In this document: positions 23,922 through 36,900 of the stretch, one piece after another
Layout: every line of letters begins with the position of its first letter
Position numbering within the stretch: the first letter of the stretch is position 1
NCBI RefSeq assembly: GCF_027887165.1
Contig: NC_077228.1
Location: 212,463,635 to 212,527,634, forward strand
Length of the DNA stretch: 64,000 nucleotides
Direction of reading: 5' to 3'
From: Monodelphis domestica
Taxonomy: Eukaryota; Chordata; Mammalia; Didelphimorphia; Didelphidae
The notes under the pieces: generated by a model
Database searches by the model: none
The model's input: only the letters and a program-made list of their open reading frames with translations
Told to the model about the DNA's origin: nothing
Position numbers and translations under genes: made by a program

Positions 23922-24600
23922 TGTAAGGGGAAATTTTAAAGTTGTGATATAAATTTAATTGGTCACCAGAGAAAATCCCAAATAAAATATTCATGTCAGT
24001 TTGGAAATTTTATGGTGGTTTAATTAACATAGAGGGAAGGAATTAAGAAGAAGAGAGGGAAAGGATATAGGATTTTTCCCGCCTAGCCTGTGCCAGGGGG
24101 AGTTCAAAGACCTCTGCCATGAGGCAGAAGATTAGAGGCTTCCTAAGAGGATGGTGTTTTGGAAGGTAAAGGAGAAAAGAATCAGCCTAACCTCCAAGAG
24201 AGCGCAGAGAAGATGCCTCACCTGAACTAGGTTACTAAGCTTCCCCCAGTAGTGTATCAAGGATTCTCACCGCCAAACCTGGACAATAGCTGTCGCCATG
24301 CCAAGATGCCAAGACATTCAGCAAGCTGCCCCCAGAGCCACCTCTCCGCAAAAAGAAGCTGAGAGAGGAAGTGATGCAAAATATAGACCATTTTTACATC
24401 ACTTTCCTGCATCTCACATGTACCAATGGTAGCTTAAGCTTGATTTAGGACAGCCCAGGGGTCTGTTAGTTGTTTCTGATTTGTCATTTGCTAGCACATG
24501 TCTGTCATAGGCCATCCTTCTCAATACTTAATCCTTAAGAGGGGTGCAGACATTCCTGTTTTGTTAGACTAAGTAGGGTGGAGTAAATCTAAAGTTCACA
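23922..24600 (-). mobile_element. solo LTR, family A copy 3
   Basis: 679 bases antisense: minus strand runs TGTGAACTTTAG to CCCCTTACA. Inserted into the L1, with atat on both sides (4-base duplication). Shares cgctctctcaagctt-like and gccaagatgcc phrases with the 18473 copy in inverted form. Fossil. Confidence 0.8.
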
Positions 24601-24663
24601 ATATACCACAATTTGCTTAGCCATTCTCCAATCAAGGGACACCCCTTGTTTTCCAATTTTTTG

Positions 24664-24737
24664 CTGAGGTCATATTTGAACCCAGGATCTCCCATCTCTG
24701 GCCCTGGCTCTCTATCCACTGAGCTACCTATTGCCCC
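24664..24737 (-). repeat. SINE1 fragment, antisense
   Basis: Head half only: gtcatatttgaacccaggat, ctctatccactgagctacct, attgcccc. Confidence 0.75.
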
Positions 24738-25039
24738 AGCACCCAAAGTTTCTTCAACTAAAATGAGGATAATACTTCCATGACTGAGAATTATAGAAGT
24801 GACATTTATCCACAGTCACAAAACATTATAGCATCAGGACTTGAACTCAAAACCTCAGGCTTCTACTCTATCATGCACTCAATGGCTTGGATAAATTATG
24901 AGAAATTGGTTCCCAGAAGGTGGCCACAAGATGAATAGTTTTGGTCACAAAACCAGGAAGTTTGCTGGATTAAAGGGTGGAGAAGTTAATTGTTAATCTA
25001 AATTGGTGTCAGGTATAAAAACTCTGCCCTGAGTCTCTT
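24738..25039. other. unclassified with a weak MIR-like tract
   Basis: 24770-24870 has MIR-like phrases (aaaatgaggataatacttcc, acttgaactcaaaacctca); the rest is unrecognised. Confidence 0.35.
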
Positions 25040-25232
25040 TTAAACCTTTACATTCTATCTTAGAATCCCTACTAAATTTTGGTTCCAAGGCAAAAGAGCA
25101 GTAGGTGCTAGACAACTGGGGTCAAGTCATTAGCCCAGGGTAACAGAGCTAAGAAGTACCTGAGGTCAGATTTGAACCCAGATCTTCATGACTCCAAATC
25201 TGGCTCTATCCACTGAGTCCCCTAGTTGTCCC
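25040..25232 (-). repeat. tRNA-derived SINE1, antisense, diverged
   Basis: cattctatcttagaatccct, gtcattagcccagggtaaca, cactgagtcccctagttgtc. Confidence 0.82.
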
Positions 25233-25624
25233 CTGAAACCATGCTTTCCTGACTGAAGCCCAGCACTCCATTCTTTAGGCCAGCCTGCCCAGCAATGATA
25301 GATATGTTTACATGGAGCAGAGTTAAGGTCAATGAACACTTTCTCCAGGAAAGTCCTAGAACTGAGTCTCAGATGGCTGAGTGGCCTGTGGTCCTGCAAC
25401 CTGGCCCTTTCACTATATACTGAGCTCCTTTGGTTCTACCCTACTGTGCCTTGGCACGTATTTTCCTCATGTATATAATGCTATTTTCTTGCTTACATGT
25501 GTTATGTAGTGTTTGTGGGGGAGGAAAGAGTTGGTCAGGACTCCCCTGATGAATTGATTTCCCCCCCCTGGTTCAGAATCAAAGGAGGCAGATTATAGAG
25601 ATAACAATATATTAAGAATGCCTG
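25233..25624. other. unclassified, no gene seen
   Basis: No repeat or exon recognised. Confidence 0.35.
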
Positions 25625-25730
25625 AAGGGAGCAGCTAGGGAGCACAGTGAATAGAATACCAGGCCTAGAGTTGAGAGGCCCTGGGATCAGATCTGACCTC
25701 AGACCTTTCCTAGCTGTGAGTCCCAGGTGA
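25625..25730 (+). repeat. SINE1 head fragment
   Basis: ggagcagctagggagcacag, accaggcctagagttgagag, gacctcagacctttcctagc. Confidence 0.75.
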
Positions 25731-25739
25731 GAGCTGGCT

Positions 25740-26737
25740 GGCTGGTGGATGAAGGGTTTCAAATATAGATATACAAAAATATAAATTGCCTAGACTAAAA
25801 GGAGAAATAAATTACCTAAACAACCTCAAATATAGATATAATGTTAAAAATGGATTCAAATGAGCAAGGTGCTCATGGGTCAGACTGAGCTGGATCTATT
25901 TTTAATAATTCCCCCGATTGATCTATATTGAATCCTTCTAGTGGATTGGGGTAACATTTTGTTGGGTTTGAAATTTATTCTCCTATTGATATCAAAGAGC
26001 TGCAGCTGCAGTCCGGAAGCTGACAGGAAGGCTGAAAAGATCTTTTGAATCTCTCGGGCTTACCCATACCATCTGAATAAGTTTTGTTCAGGGTTATGGG
26101 AAGAGGAAGTTTTAACATAAGTCAGGAAGGACTTTCCAGTAACTTCTTCCTTACCACCTGTTTCATTATCTTTGTTATTGGACTTGTCATCGTATGGCTA
26201 AACTTTTGGTGCTTCCTTTGTTTGGAGGATTCCCTGAAACCACTAATAATGTGCTAATCATATGATAAACCGGTCAGAGCAAGATCTCGCTCTCCCTCCC
26301 TTCTCTTACTTGTCTCCCTGACTGGCTCTATGCTGGATCTTTCTGTGTCTTGTGTCTTATTTTCTCTATGCATCTCCATCCCCTACCTTAAGCCTTTTCC
26401 CAGGCCCTGACTCCTCCTAGGTGATTGGAATCCACGTGGATCTTTGAGGGGGCTGGACCTCTTCAGTGGAAACCAAAGGAGGGGAGCAGCTTGGCAAGCC
26501 CTCACCCCAGAGGTATTAAGTCTTCCCTGAACCTTTATTGCAAGCTCCTTGGAGGCAGAGATTGTGTCTGCCCTGTACTCTGACCCTCCCTAAGGATGGG
26601 ACCAAGCGCTACCCAGGAGGCTCATTCAGCACTCCATGCCTAACCAGGAAACTCATCCTGAACTCCGAGCCCAGGAGATAAGTCCCAACATAGACTCCAC
26701 CATACATGAGCTGTACTGGGGGGCTTTGGTGAACCTG
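25740..26737 (+). other. unclassified, possible class II LTR ending near 26465
   Basis: A tract near 26330-26465 (tgtgtcttattttctctatg, then gggggctggacctcttca) resembles the U5 end of the LTR at 14461. Left end and duplication not found, so the call is weak. No open protein region. Confidence 0.3.
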
Positions 26738-26778
26738 ATAGTCTGGCTCTCAATCTACTGAGCCACCTAGCTGTCCCC
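26738..26778 (-). repeat. SINE1 end fragment, antisense
   Basis: tagtctggctctcaatctac, tgagccacctagctgtcccc. Confidence 0.7.
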
Positions 26779-27240
26779 AGGCAGTGATATTTTGGGAACA
26801 TTTTATTTTTATGTCATACCTACATAATTATGTAGTTTCCCATCTGTTACCATCTATCCTCGAGGACCAAGATCCATTTCATCTGAAATAGATCCAGATG
26901 TTTTTTGCAAACATTATTGTGGTCATTGTTTATAATTGTTCTCCTTGCACTGCCTTCGGAGTCATGAAGCATTGAAAGTGGGCAGAGCCCTTTGAATTTA
27001 AGGCCTCCCCACCCCCACATCAGACAGCCAGAGACAATGGTGGAGAACTCCACAGATTCCTCACAGATTTGGTTACAACGGCACCTGTTGGGTGCCTCAC
27101 TTGGGAACCTTGACCTAGAGCTGAAATAGGACTTGGGGAGAGGAAACCACAGGATAGACAAAACAGAGAACATTTCCAGCCATCTCCTAACCTGCCCACC
27201 TTCTCCGCAAGACAAGGAAGTATGAAGAGAGACACAGACA
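26779..27240. other. LLGL2 3' flank, unclassified
   Basis: Unique-looking DNA just past the inferred poly(A) site. The minus frames here have no recognisable motif. MYO15B, the human downstream neighbour, is not seen. Confidence 0.4.
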
Positions 27241-27914
27241 TCAAGATAATAAACACTAGTCCTTTATTCCAAAAAGACCAGGCCACAGTGTTCAGACACA
27301 GTTTGCTCGGTTTTAAAACAGCTACAAATATAGTCTCCCCCCCACAGGGGATTAGGGATAAGACCCTATGCCTTCAGTCCTCAGGGGGGGTCCCAGCTCC
27401 CTCGGGGACTCAGCTGACAGTACATTTCTAGAAATCCATATTCATTTCCATGTAAAACCCTACAGGATTTTCTAAAAAAAGTACTAAATAAATCATTGGG
27501 TCAATCCAGCGAAGAGGTAATAAGGTATTTATTAAAAACTTTTTTTTCACCCAGAGGCAGTTAAAATTTATAATTTAAAACCCATCCCACTATAAAAGGA
27601 GGGAAGGAGGAAAAAAAAACTGTGCAAACATTGACAAAAAGGGGACCAAGACAGACAAGGAGAGAGGGAAGGGGCCATCTTGTCCATTCTGGGACATCTC
27701 TGGATTCCAACCTCACCCCCTGCCAAAGGGGGAGGGTGGGGGATGGTGGTTGTTGGAGAGGCTGGAGAAGCAGCAGAGGTGCAGGCCAGGGGGCTTCTTC
27801 TGTCCAGGCCCACCCAGACCTCCACCAGGATCAGCACCCTCCACGGTGGGATCTTCAGTAGTGTTGTGGCACAGTCTGTGAGGCAGCCTCGGCACATCTG
27901 CATTCATCACTCTA
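27241..27914 (-). CDS. LLGL2: LLGL2 last exon: final 8 coding bases plus 3' UTR
   Basis: After the cccag acceptor only TA GAG TGA is coding: V, E, stop (27907-27909). This matches the human ending NGGAE-stop. The rest, about 27241-27906, is 3' UTR, ending by inference about 20 bases past an AATAAA. The exact cleavage site is not visible. Confidence 0.85.
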
Positions 27915-30900
27915 CTGGGAAAATAGGAAGAATAGGTGATTGGGCATCTTCATGGGATCAGAAAAGTTCTCAGAGAGGAAACCAGCCAAGGAAGCTTCCA
28001 GAGGGAATAGGCAGAGTTTGGGGGTGGAGTGGGGAGGAGGCAGATGGGTGGACAAATGCTCAAGTGTCCAGGGGAGGCTGGACTCCCTCAGGGCCTGAGC
28101 TATAAGCATTTCTGAAAGCAGTCTTGGCAGGAGAGACTGGGAGCCAGTGTGTGTGTGTGGTGGGGTGGAGATGGGGTGGGAGGGTGTATATTTTCACCTG
28201 TCCCTCCTGGAGTTCTTATAGGTGGGGTTTCCCATGGAACAGAGGAAGCCCTGTTCTCTGGGACCTTGGGCACTCCCCTCAGTAGCGCCCAGAGTGCTTG
28301 GATGCCTGTCTGGGGTGGGGTCCCTTTTGATTAGTCTCAGGGGCTCCCCAAAAAAGCCTGTGTGTATGGGGAGTCCTTGGTGGCAAAGTCCCTGCCCAGG
28401 ATCCTCCCAAGTCACCTACCTCCACCATTATTGTGTCTATGTCCCCCAGCAACTTGCTGGGAATACCACTCGCCATAGCTCCTGCAAAGAGAAAACGGTC
28501 ACTGCCTGGCTGGGACTTTGTGTGGTTGGTTAAGTAGCGTTCTATTCAGTTCCATAAACACCTTCATAGAGAACTGAGGAGGTCCTCTAGGACTATCCTA
28601 TGTGCAGCACTGCATAGAAATAGCATCCTGTAGAATGCAGGGGGGAAACATCCCAGGTTCACTGGAACAAACTTCTCCAGCTGGAGGGAGCGGAATGGAC
28701 CAGCAGAGTGAATCCTGGTTCCAGCTTTTTTAATTTTTTGAAGAGGGCTAAAGGGTGGGGGAAGAACAAGGGGAAGGCATGGGGGACACGCTCACCCTCT
28801 GTCACCTTCCAAAGTGCTCTGGATCTCCTTCAGGACTCCTGCAACAAGACAACCAATACACAAGCATTTAGATAGATAGATCAGGCAATGTGCCAGGTGC
28901 TAGGAATACAAAGATAAGGAACAGAACTCCCTAGTTTTGAGAAGACTATTCCAATTGCCAGGGGGTTCAGGGGTTCGGGGAGAGACAATTCCTACTCTGT
29001 GGTGTTTTAAAAGTCTCACTGCAGTTAAGCTATTAAAGCTTAAATATAATACTACACAATTAGGAGGTCCTATAGAAAAGTATATACATATAAAGAATAG
29101 AATCAATGCAAAGTAATGGCGCTATAAGGTAGCTTGGGAGGGAGGAAATCAGGAACAGAAAGGGGGATTTGAGCTGGGTTATCAAGGAAGAGAGGGACAC
29201 TAGGAGCAGCCACTGCCCATCCTTAAGGCCGGGGGAGTTGTATTGCCTAATACCCAAATATCTTACATTAGCTATTCTGTGGAAAGGGGGTAGGAAGGGG
29301 AAGGAGAAAGTGGGTCTCATGGGAATTTAGGCATCATCAAAATGCTCCTTCTTTCCGCTGCCAAGGAACTCAGGGATACTGCTCCCTTTTTCAGATCTCA
29401 GGCTCACCCCTGCCTCAGGTTTCTCTCTAAAGAGGGGGTGTAATACTCATCTCCATGTCTTCTCCAGCTCAGATCCTCCCCAATTCCCCACTTACTCTCA
29501 TCATTGAGTAGGGCCCGTTCCATCAACGGTTCCTGACTCCTCCCTGCAAGGAAGAGTGGAGCCCACAGACCCATTGAATCCTGACCCTCACATCTCTGGA
29601 ACTCTTCCCCTGCCCACCCCAACCCTGGCTCCAGGGCAATGCTCTGAGGCAGGGGCTTTCAAACCTGGACTGGGGATCCCGGTGGGTCCTCAACACCCTT
29701 TCTTAGGGCCAGAGAAATCAAAAGCTACTTTTTTAATGATACTAAGATGTTTGAATTTCTAATATGGCAGACAGATAAGACGGAGAATCTGGAGATAGAT
29801 ACTCTCTTAGAAGAGTCCTCAAGAGCTTTGAAGAGCATAAAGCAGTCCTGACCAGGCTGGCTTTCTCCAGGGAGGCCAATTGGAAAATATCCCCAGCCCA
29901 GACAGGCATGAAGGGTACCTGGCCTCCTCCTAGCCCTCCATCTAGGATTCCTTTGAGACCACAGACAGACATTGGTAAAGGATTCTTCACAATTGAGAGC
30001 CCAGCCCCCCATGAAGCCCTTCAACATACCCAGGGGCTACAGGGAAGCTTACTTACCACCTCCATCTCCCAGGCTCTCCGAGTTCCTGCAGGGAGGGGAC
30101 AATGAGCTTTTCTAAGAGCCAGGCAGGAAGCAATTTTCCTTAAGATAATTCACCCTGCCTCCCAATTCCTCCCGCTTCCTGGCCCCTGGGGTGGAGACAT
30201 TCAAAGATGGGGTGAATTCTCCCACCTGCTTACAGACTCCAGCTTCCCCCACAGAGCCACCCTATTTCTCACCTGGCTTTGTTTGGGGCCTTCTTGATGC
30301 CTGACCCATTGCGGGCAGAGCAATGGTTCTTGGTTTCCACTGAATCCACTAGGCACCGAGGCTCAACCAGCCACTTCGTGGAGAGAGAGAACCTCTCAAA
30401 CTCTGAGGGTGAGATCAGGTAGAAGCCTGTAGAATTAAATAAGAGGGCAAGGAGAGAGGGAAGTGAGCAGCATCCCCTCAAAGGGGGAAGCTCATTGTTT
30501 CCTCGACAAACTCTTCAGTACGTCTCACATCCTATTTCCAAATCCACCTATCCAGGGACCCCCTCCTATCCTGAGCACTGCAGAGGGTCGAAACTCAGAT
30601 TGGCAGGGAGAACAATGTTTTAGGAAGACTGCTGCCTGCTCTGTCCACCCCAGGCTCCCTCCCCAAAGGACAAGATAGGGGTCCAGGGCAGGGAAGCGAT
30701 GGGAAAGCCTGCCTGGTCTGGGTCTGAGGGTGCCCAAGGCCTTTGTACCTTGGCCATATTTGGTGAAGACACAGGAAGCAATACCACTGACGTCCTCCTT
30801 GCGGATGCAGCCGTATCGTACCTGAGGCTTGAGGAAGGGCAGGGAGACTACCTGGACGTCACCCAGATTTGTGAGGACGGTTAGATGGTGTTCTCCATAG

Positions 30901-33900
30901 TCCTCCGCCTTGCAGCTGCCAAAGTGGGCCACGCTGACCCGCCGTACCCGAGAGCCCTCCAAAGCAGTCAGTTTCAGTTTTAGCTTTGCACTAACCTTGG
31001 GCAGGGTGAACACCTATCAGAGGGATGGTGGGGGAGGGGAGGAATACAAGATCGTCACTCAAGGAAGCTCCCCTTCTGGGCTTTAGACCCGCTCCCTCTC
31101 CTGTGGTTTTCCTCCTCTTATGTACTGGCTTGCACCCACGGCAACCATATCCTCTAGGGCAATGATGGCAAACCTATGGGACCTGTGCCAAGACAGCAGG
31201 CAGAGTGCCCCTCTCCCCCTGCTCCACTGCACCTGATGACATTTTTTTTCACACCAATGGCCCCTCTGCCAAGCAGCCAATGGAAGTGTTTCTTCCCCTC
31301 CCCCTCTCCACTAGACTGAGGACATTTTTCACATTACCCACTCCTCTGTCCAGCAGCCCAATGGGAGCACTTCTTTTCTCCCCTGTGTTGAGTAAAGGAG
31401 GGGGTGGGGGAAAGGCATGGCACACGGTTTCTAAAAGGTTTGCCATCACTGTCTTAGGGAGTGGGGGTGGGTATTCTTCCTCATTCCTCTCTACTGAAGC
31501 TTTTTATCACTTCCTTCATTTGGATTCTGCTCAAAAATTAACTCCTTCCCAGAATTGTTCTGTTGTCACCATTCTCTCCCTTCCTAATCTAACCCTCCTC
31601 CTCATAGTCCTATATCTTAGCGATATCCTGATATCCCAGGACTGGGGTTCATACTGCCTTTCTTTTCGATACTCAAGGTCACCCCTACAGATCTCTTACA
31701 GACCCCCCACCTAAAATATGACTCAGATCCATTCCGAGAGCCCCAGTCTGAGCCCACCCTACGTGAAAGGCCTGTTCTCCTCATGGTTGTTATAGAAGAT
31801 TTTCAGACCCTATGCCCAAGGGGGATGTGCATCATTCAGGCAATAACCTTTATTAAGCACTCAGGATGTGCTAAAGGCACAGAGAAAAGCAAAATAATTA
31901 GCAGAGGGCTTGTTTCCCTTAGCCTCAAGCTTAAGAAGTAGCCCAAAGACTACCTTGAACTGCTCCTCAGATACCACAAGGAGCTGGTGGCTGCCCTGCA
32001 TGTCTGGGCTCTTTGAGAGGTCATGGGCAGCTTCCAGGGGCTCAGGGAGGGGCATGCCCCGGCCATCGAGGACTAGGATGCCTATCACGGGGGCCCGATG
32101 CATCAGCTGGATCTCCTTGGCTGTAAGGAGAGAAGGTGGGATGGTGCTGAGGTGGAGGCATGCCCCCTTGGTCAGCTCCAAGGGCTTCCTGTTCTAGGCA
32201 ACTGGACAGAGTCCAATCTCCCCCCACCCCTCAAGGCCGGGGCCTCCTGCCCATCACTCACCCTGTTCAGCCCGGACAGGCTCCTCCATTCTCCGTTCTG
32301 GAGCTGGTACCCGTAAGGAAAAGGCATAGACCGTGCCTCCGTTGGTGCCCACCCACAGGGAAGGGCAATGGCAAGAATCTGTGAAGGTACAAAGGACCCT
32401 GAACCACCTATCTCCCTGGAAGAGGAGAGATCATCCCAGTGTGTCCACTTTCCAGGTGGCCCAGAAGACCAAAGACCAGCCTAGCCAGGAATGGCAAGTC
32501 ATTGTGGACCCAAGGGATCACTTCTGCAGGGTTCCCCCAACCCCGGCCCAGATGGGCTCACATCCTCCACCCTAGAAAACAGGGACAACAGAGGGAGATT
32601 GGGATCTTAATACCAGGGTGACAAAGCCCTCTTACATCCATTTTTCAATGGACCCATACAAATGACTGTGAAGTAAGCAGGGTAAGATCCAGATTCTGCG
32701 GATGAGGAAACTGAGGCACCATATTCCACACTTAATAAGTGGAAAGATTAAGACTAAAAGCGACGTCCTCTGACTCTGGGTGTTCTGGACACAGCAGCAA
32801 AAAGGAGGACAAGGGACAGTCCAGAATGCTCGAGGGTTTGCTAGATGTGGTTGTCGTAGGGCAGGAGCCATGCTGAGCCAGCCAAGGCTTACTCCCCCCT
32901 CCCCACCTTCCCCCGTCCCAACTAGACTGAACAGAGTCTGCTCACTGTCCCGAAGGTAGGTGTCAGCGAAGTAGAGGGTTCGGACAAAGCCGGTGAATGA
33001 GTCTTCCGCTGACCTCGCCTCAATCTTCCTCTGTACCGGGGCCAGCTCCATATTTTGCAACCCTGCTCGATCTGCTCTGGCATTCAACTCCTGCCCCTAG
33101 GCCAGAGATAGGTAAGAAAGGGATGAGACATAGACGGGAAAGGAAAAGTGGGGAGGATATAAAGCGATGCCACTAATGGGGCTGTGCTCCAGAGAGGTCA
33201 AAGAAAAGGAACCACAAGTACAAAAATATAAATAGTAGGGGGAGCTAGGTGGCTCAGTAGACTGAGAGCCAAGCGCAGAGATGGAGGTCCTGGGTTCAAA
33301 TCTGACCTTGGACCTTTCCTAGCTGTGTGACCCTGGCCAAGTCACTTAACCCCCATTGCCTAGCTCTAAATACTCTTCTGTCTGGGAGCCAATACTGACT
33401 CCAAGACGGAAGGTAAGGACTAAAAAATCAAAATTAAAAAAAATATATATAAATAGCAACTGGAAACTTAAGAGAGTGCCCATTTGTTGGGGAATGGTCA
33501 ACAAAGGTATGTACATATAATGCAAGACGTGCTATGAAAAACAATAAAACAGACATTTTTAGACCTCTGTGAGATGCTACAAAAGGAAGTGAGGTAAAAT
33601 GATACAAAGAAAAACAACTCTGAAAGAAGTCCAGACTTGGGTCAATACAACTCAATAATAAAGAAATCATGAGTCCAAAAGACTGAAGAAGGACCATCCC
33701 ATCCAAGGCCTGCTAGAGGTATGCAGAATATTGTTAGCCACGGCCAGCATGGGAATTTGTTTTGGAGATTTGTGCTAAGGGTTTTAAAAGAAGTTATTTG
33801 GAGATGGAGGGGGATGGGAAAGAGTATGGCATATGCTCTTACCAAGGTCAAGGCTCTAGAAGGAAGTTATCCCAACTCCAAGTCAACTAGCTTCTTCCGG

Positions 33901-36900
33901 GCCTGAGATCAATTCTCAGAGCAGAAGACACCAAAGGAAGCAGGAGGAAAACCATTTTTTCACTCTTCCCCACAAGGCAGCCAGGGAACCCCAGGAGAGG
34001 GGAAAGAGAAGTCCATTCTAATGCTGGAGGCTTTTTTTTTTTTTTGGAACTCTCTGCTTTCTGGGAGTCATCTTGGGCCAAGAAGATGGAAGAGATGAAT
34101 GTCTTCCCCCTCTCGGGGCTTACCTCTCCTGAGGGGCCAGTCACGCGCCGCTTGCGCCCGGATGCTCTGCTCCGGCTGATTCTCCGAAATGACTGTCGCA
34201 AGGATTTCTTCAGTGATTTTACTCGGGAAAGGGGGCCCTCCATGGCCAGCTGGTCACTGGGATGCAGCGTACATCTACAAAGGGCCAGGCAGGAGGGTTT
34301 AGAGGTCCCCAAGGGGAGGCCCGGACCCCCCCCACCCACTCATGACATCATCTCCCAGCCAGGAGATGGAAAGGGAGGAAAGGAAACATATATATTACTT
34401 ATTTCTCCCTCCCTTTTTTCCTCCTCCTCTTCAAGGGCTCTAAGTATCCCATCTGGAAATGGGAAGGAACGACTGAGGTGACAAAATATGGGTGAGAGAC
34501 TTTTCCATGGAATGTTTCCTTTCTTACCTCTTCCTATTGGATCCTCCCTTTTAAAACCCTTTCTATTATTTTATTTTATTCATTCATTCATTTATTTATT
34601 TGTTTATTTATTTATTTTGTCTTTTCACTTTTTATTTGAAGTTAAATTCTAACAAAAACAGCATTGGCATGTCTGTGCCGAGAGATGGATAGTTATGTTC
34701 ATTATTAAACCCTTTCTATTTTAGAATCAATATTGTGTACTGGTTCCAAGGCAGAAGAGCAATAAGAGCTAGGGCATGAGCGTTAAGTGACTTGCCCAGG
34801 GTCACACAGCTAGGAAGGGTCTGAAGCCCAATTGAACCCAGGCTCCCCCCATTCCAGGCATGGCACTATCCAGCTGCTCCTAGGGATTATTTTTTAAATC
34901 TATATTTTGTGCCTTCATAAGTGTTGTCTAGCAGTGACTGTCCTCTGCCCGAGTCGTCCCCCACATCCTTCCATGTCTCCCCCCTTCTCCCCATGGGAGG
35001 TGCCACTCACTTGACAAAAACTTGTCTCTTCTGCTGGTGATCGAAGAGCCCAAAGCCATGACTTGTGCCAAAGGCCACCAGCTTCCACTCGGAGTGCAGG
35101 GCCAGGGAGGTGACCACTGCCGGCGGCTGGCACTGCACTAGGATGAAAGGCTGGAAGCCCGGCTCAAAGCAGATGGACCCCTCTCGAGCCCGGAGCCTCT
35201 CGTGTCCCTTCCACCGATAGCCTTCCTGGTCTTGCAGCAGGTTAGCTTCCACGTGGTCCACCACCTGCTCTGCATCCTCATCGTTCAACTCTAACACAAG
35301 CACCTGGAGGGGAAGGCAGAGGGCTGAGCTTAGCTGCCCAAGAGCGGGAGGGTCCCGGTCCGGCAGACGGACAAGAGGCTGGACAGCCTGGACCACTGAC
35401 GAGCGGGAGTGGGGAACCCAGCCTGGCCTCTCACCTGCCCGGCCGTCCCCGCCACTGCCAAGTAACCGCTATATTTGCAAAGGAAGATTTTCTGAATCCC
35501 CAGGCGTGGGTCATCACTGTAGGGATCGAAGGAGCCAACCTGACCGGGTCAGAAGGAAAAAAATGAGACCTCCCAAGTCAGCCCCGAAAGCACCATCTCC
35601 CCAAAGCCCACGGCCAGTGGAGCGCCTGCCCGGTCTCACCTTCCTCAGTGGGGGCCTCTCGTCCTCCCCCAGCTCATTGAGGTTGTCATTGGAGTCTGTG
35701 TCGGTGAGGAACACACGCACTGTGCTCAGCTTGTAGAGCAGCCGGAGGCAGACGCCCGAGGCGTCCCAGAACCTCACGGTGCCATCCTCGTGCCTGCGGG
35801 CACAGTACGGAAGCAGGGGTGAAAAGGGGCAGGGCGTGCTAGCTTAGGTATGCATGCCGATGGAGCCCGGGTGGCGCGCAGGTCTTGGTCCCTCTGCCAA
35901 TAAACCAGGGGTGCAGGGGGGAGGGGCACTATCCTGTGTGCACCCCTTTGATCGTTTGGGGGAGATGGATTACAGTCACTTACCCAGTGAGCAGCAGGTC
36001 CCTCTGAGGCGGATCCGGGGCCAAACTGGTGCCCCCATCAATGGGCCACCCCTGAAAAAGAAATGACTGGACTTCAAAAGCCTATCCACAAAGTCTGGAA
36101 ATAACGGGAGTCGGCCCGTTCTGAGACGGTGTAATGTCCCTGAGGTTATTTTCACTGTTAGCCAAATGCACGAGGTGGCGGGAGAGGAAGGCCCACTGAG
36201 CCCAGGCTCCCCCCGGCTGTAAACGTACCATGGTGGAGAAGCGAGAATTCTGCTTATTCCCAGCTGCAATGATCCTCTCCCACAGCTTCAGGGAGATGCT
36301 GGAGACGTGGTGGGAGCAGGTAATGGCCGAGCAGTGCAGGGAGGCGAGGTACGGGGCTTGGATGGCTGGCCAGCCGGCTGTCTTCAAGTCAATCACCACC
36401 AACTCCTCTTCCGCCAACACCACCATGGCATAAGGCTCATCAAAGTCTGGGGAGAAAGGCCAGGACCAGACTCAGCAGCTTCAGGCTCCTCCGGGCTCTG
36501 CCAGTCCTAGTCCACTAGGAGGCAGTGCCTTCTGCCCAAGCCCCAGATGAGTCTAGCAACATTCCCCAGTCAATGGAGCACATTCCAAACTCCTTGAGCA
36601 TGCAACCTGGGGTCTGTTGCTGCAAAGCCAGTGCGAGGAGGAGGAAAATGAGATCACTGGGAGATCCCAGCTGTTTATTTTGCTCTGCCTCAGTCCTTAC
36701 AGATCTTTACAGCGTTTCCTGAAATCATCCTGCTTATCATGTATCATAACACAACAGTATTCCATCACCAACATACACCACAATTTGTTCACTCGTTCCC
36801 CAACATGGCCTCAATTTCCAATTCTTTGCCTTGGCAAAAAAGAACTCTATAAATATTTTTGTATAAGTCGGCTCTTTCCCCCCCTTTTTATTATCTCTGG

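Larger units (their letters stand above)
23255..24663 (-). mobile_element. L1 LINE 3' part, antisense, hosting a SINE and an LTR
   Basis: Antisense L1 3' UTR from the T-rich tail (23260) through catggttacatgattcttgt and the ctcataagtccctcagga tract, then ataccacaatttgcttagcc after 24600. Interrupted at 23521-23726 and 23922-24600. Confidence 0.85.

Noticed and set aside
27568-28105. Frames up to 141 codons near the LLGL2 3' end
   Set aside because: They cross the 3' UTR, the last exon boundary and intron; no known motif.
28420-28481. Reading this exon in the [14 protein letters not shown] frame
   Set aside because: Phase from the previous exon and the conserved NGG-V-E ending require the SYGEWYSQQ frame.
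29404-29622. Read-through form [13 protein letters not shown] after the 48-base exon
   Set aside because: It ignores a good gtaagt donor; the spliced frame matches human [13 protein letters not shown].
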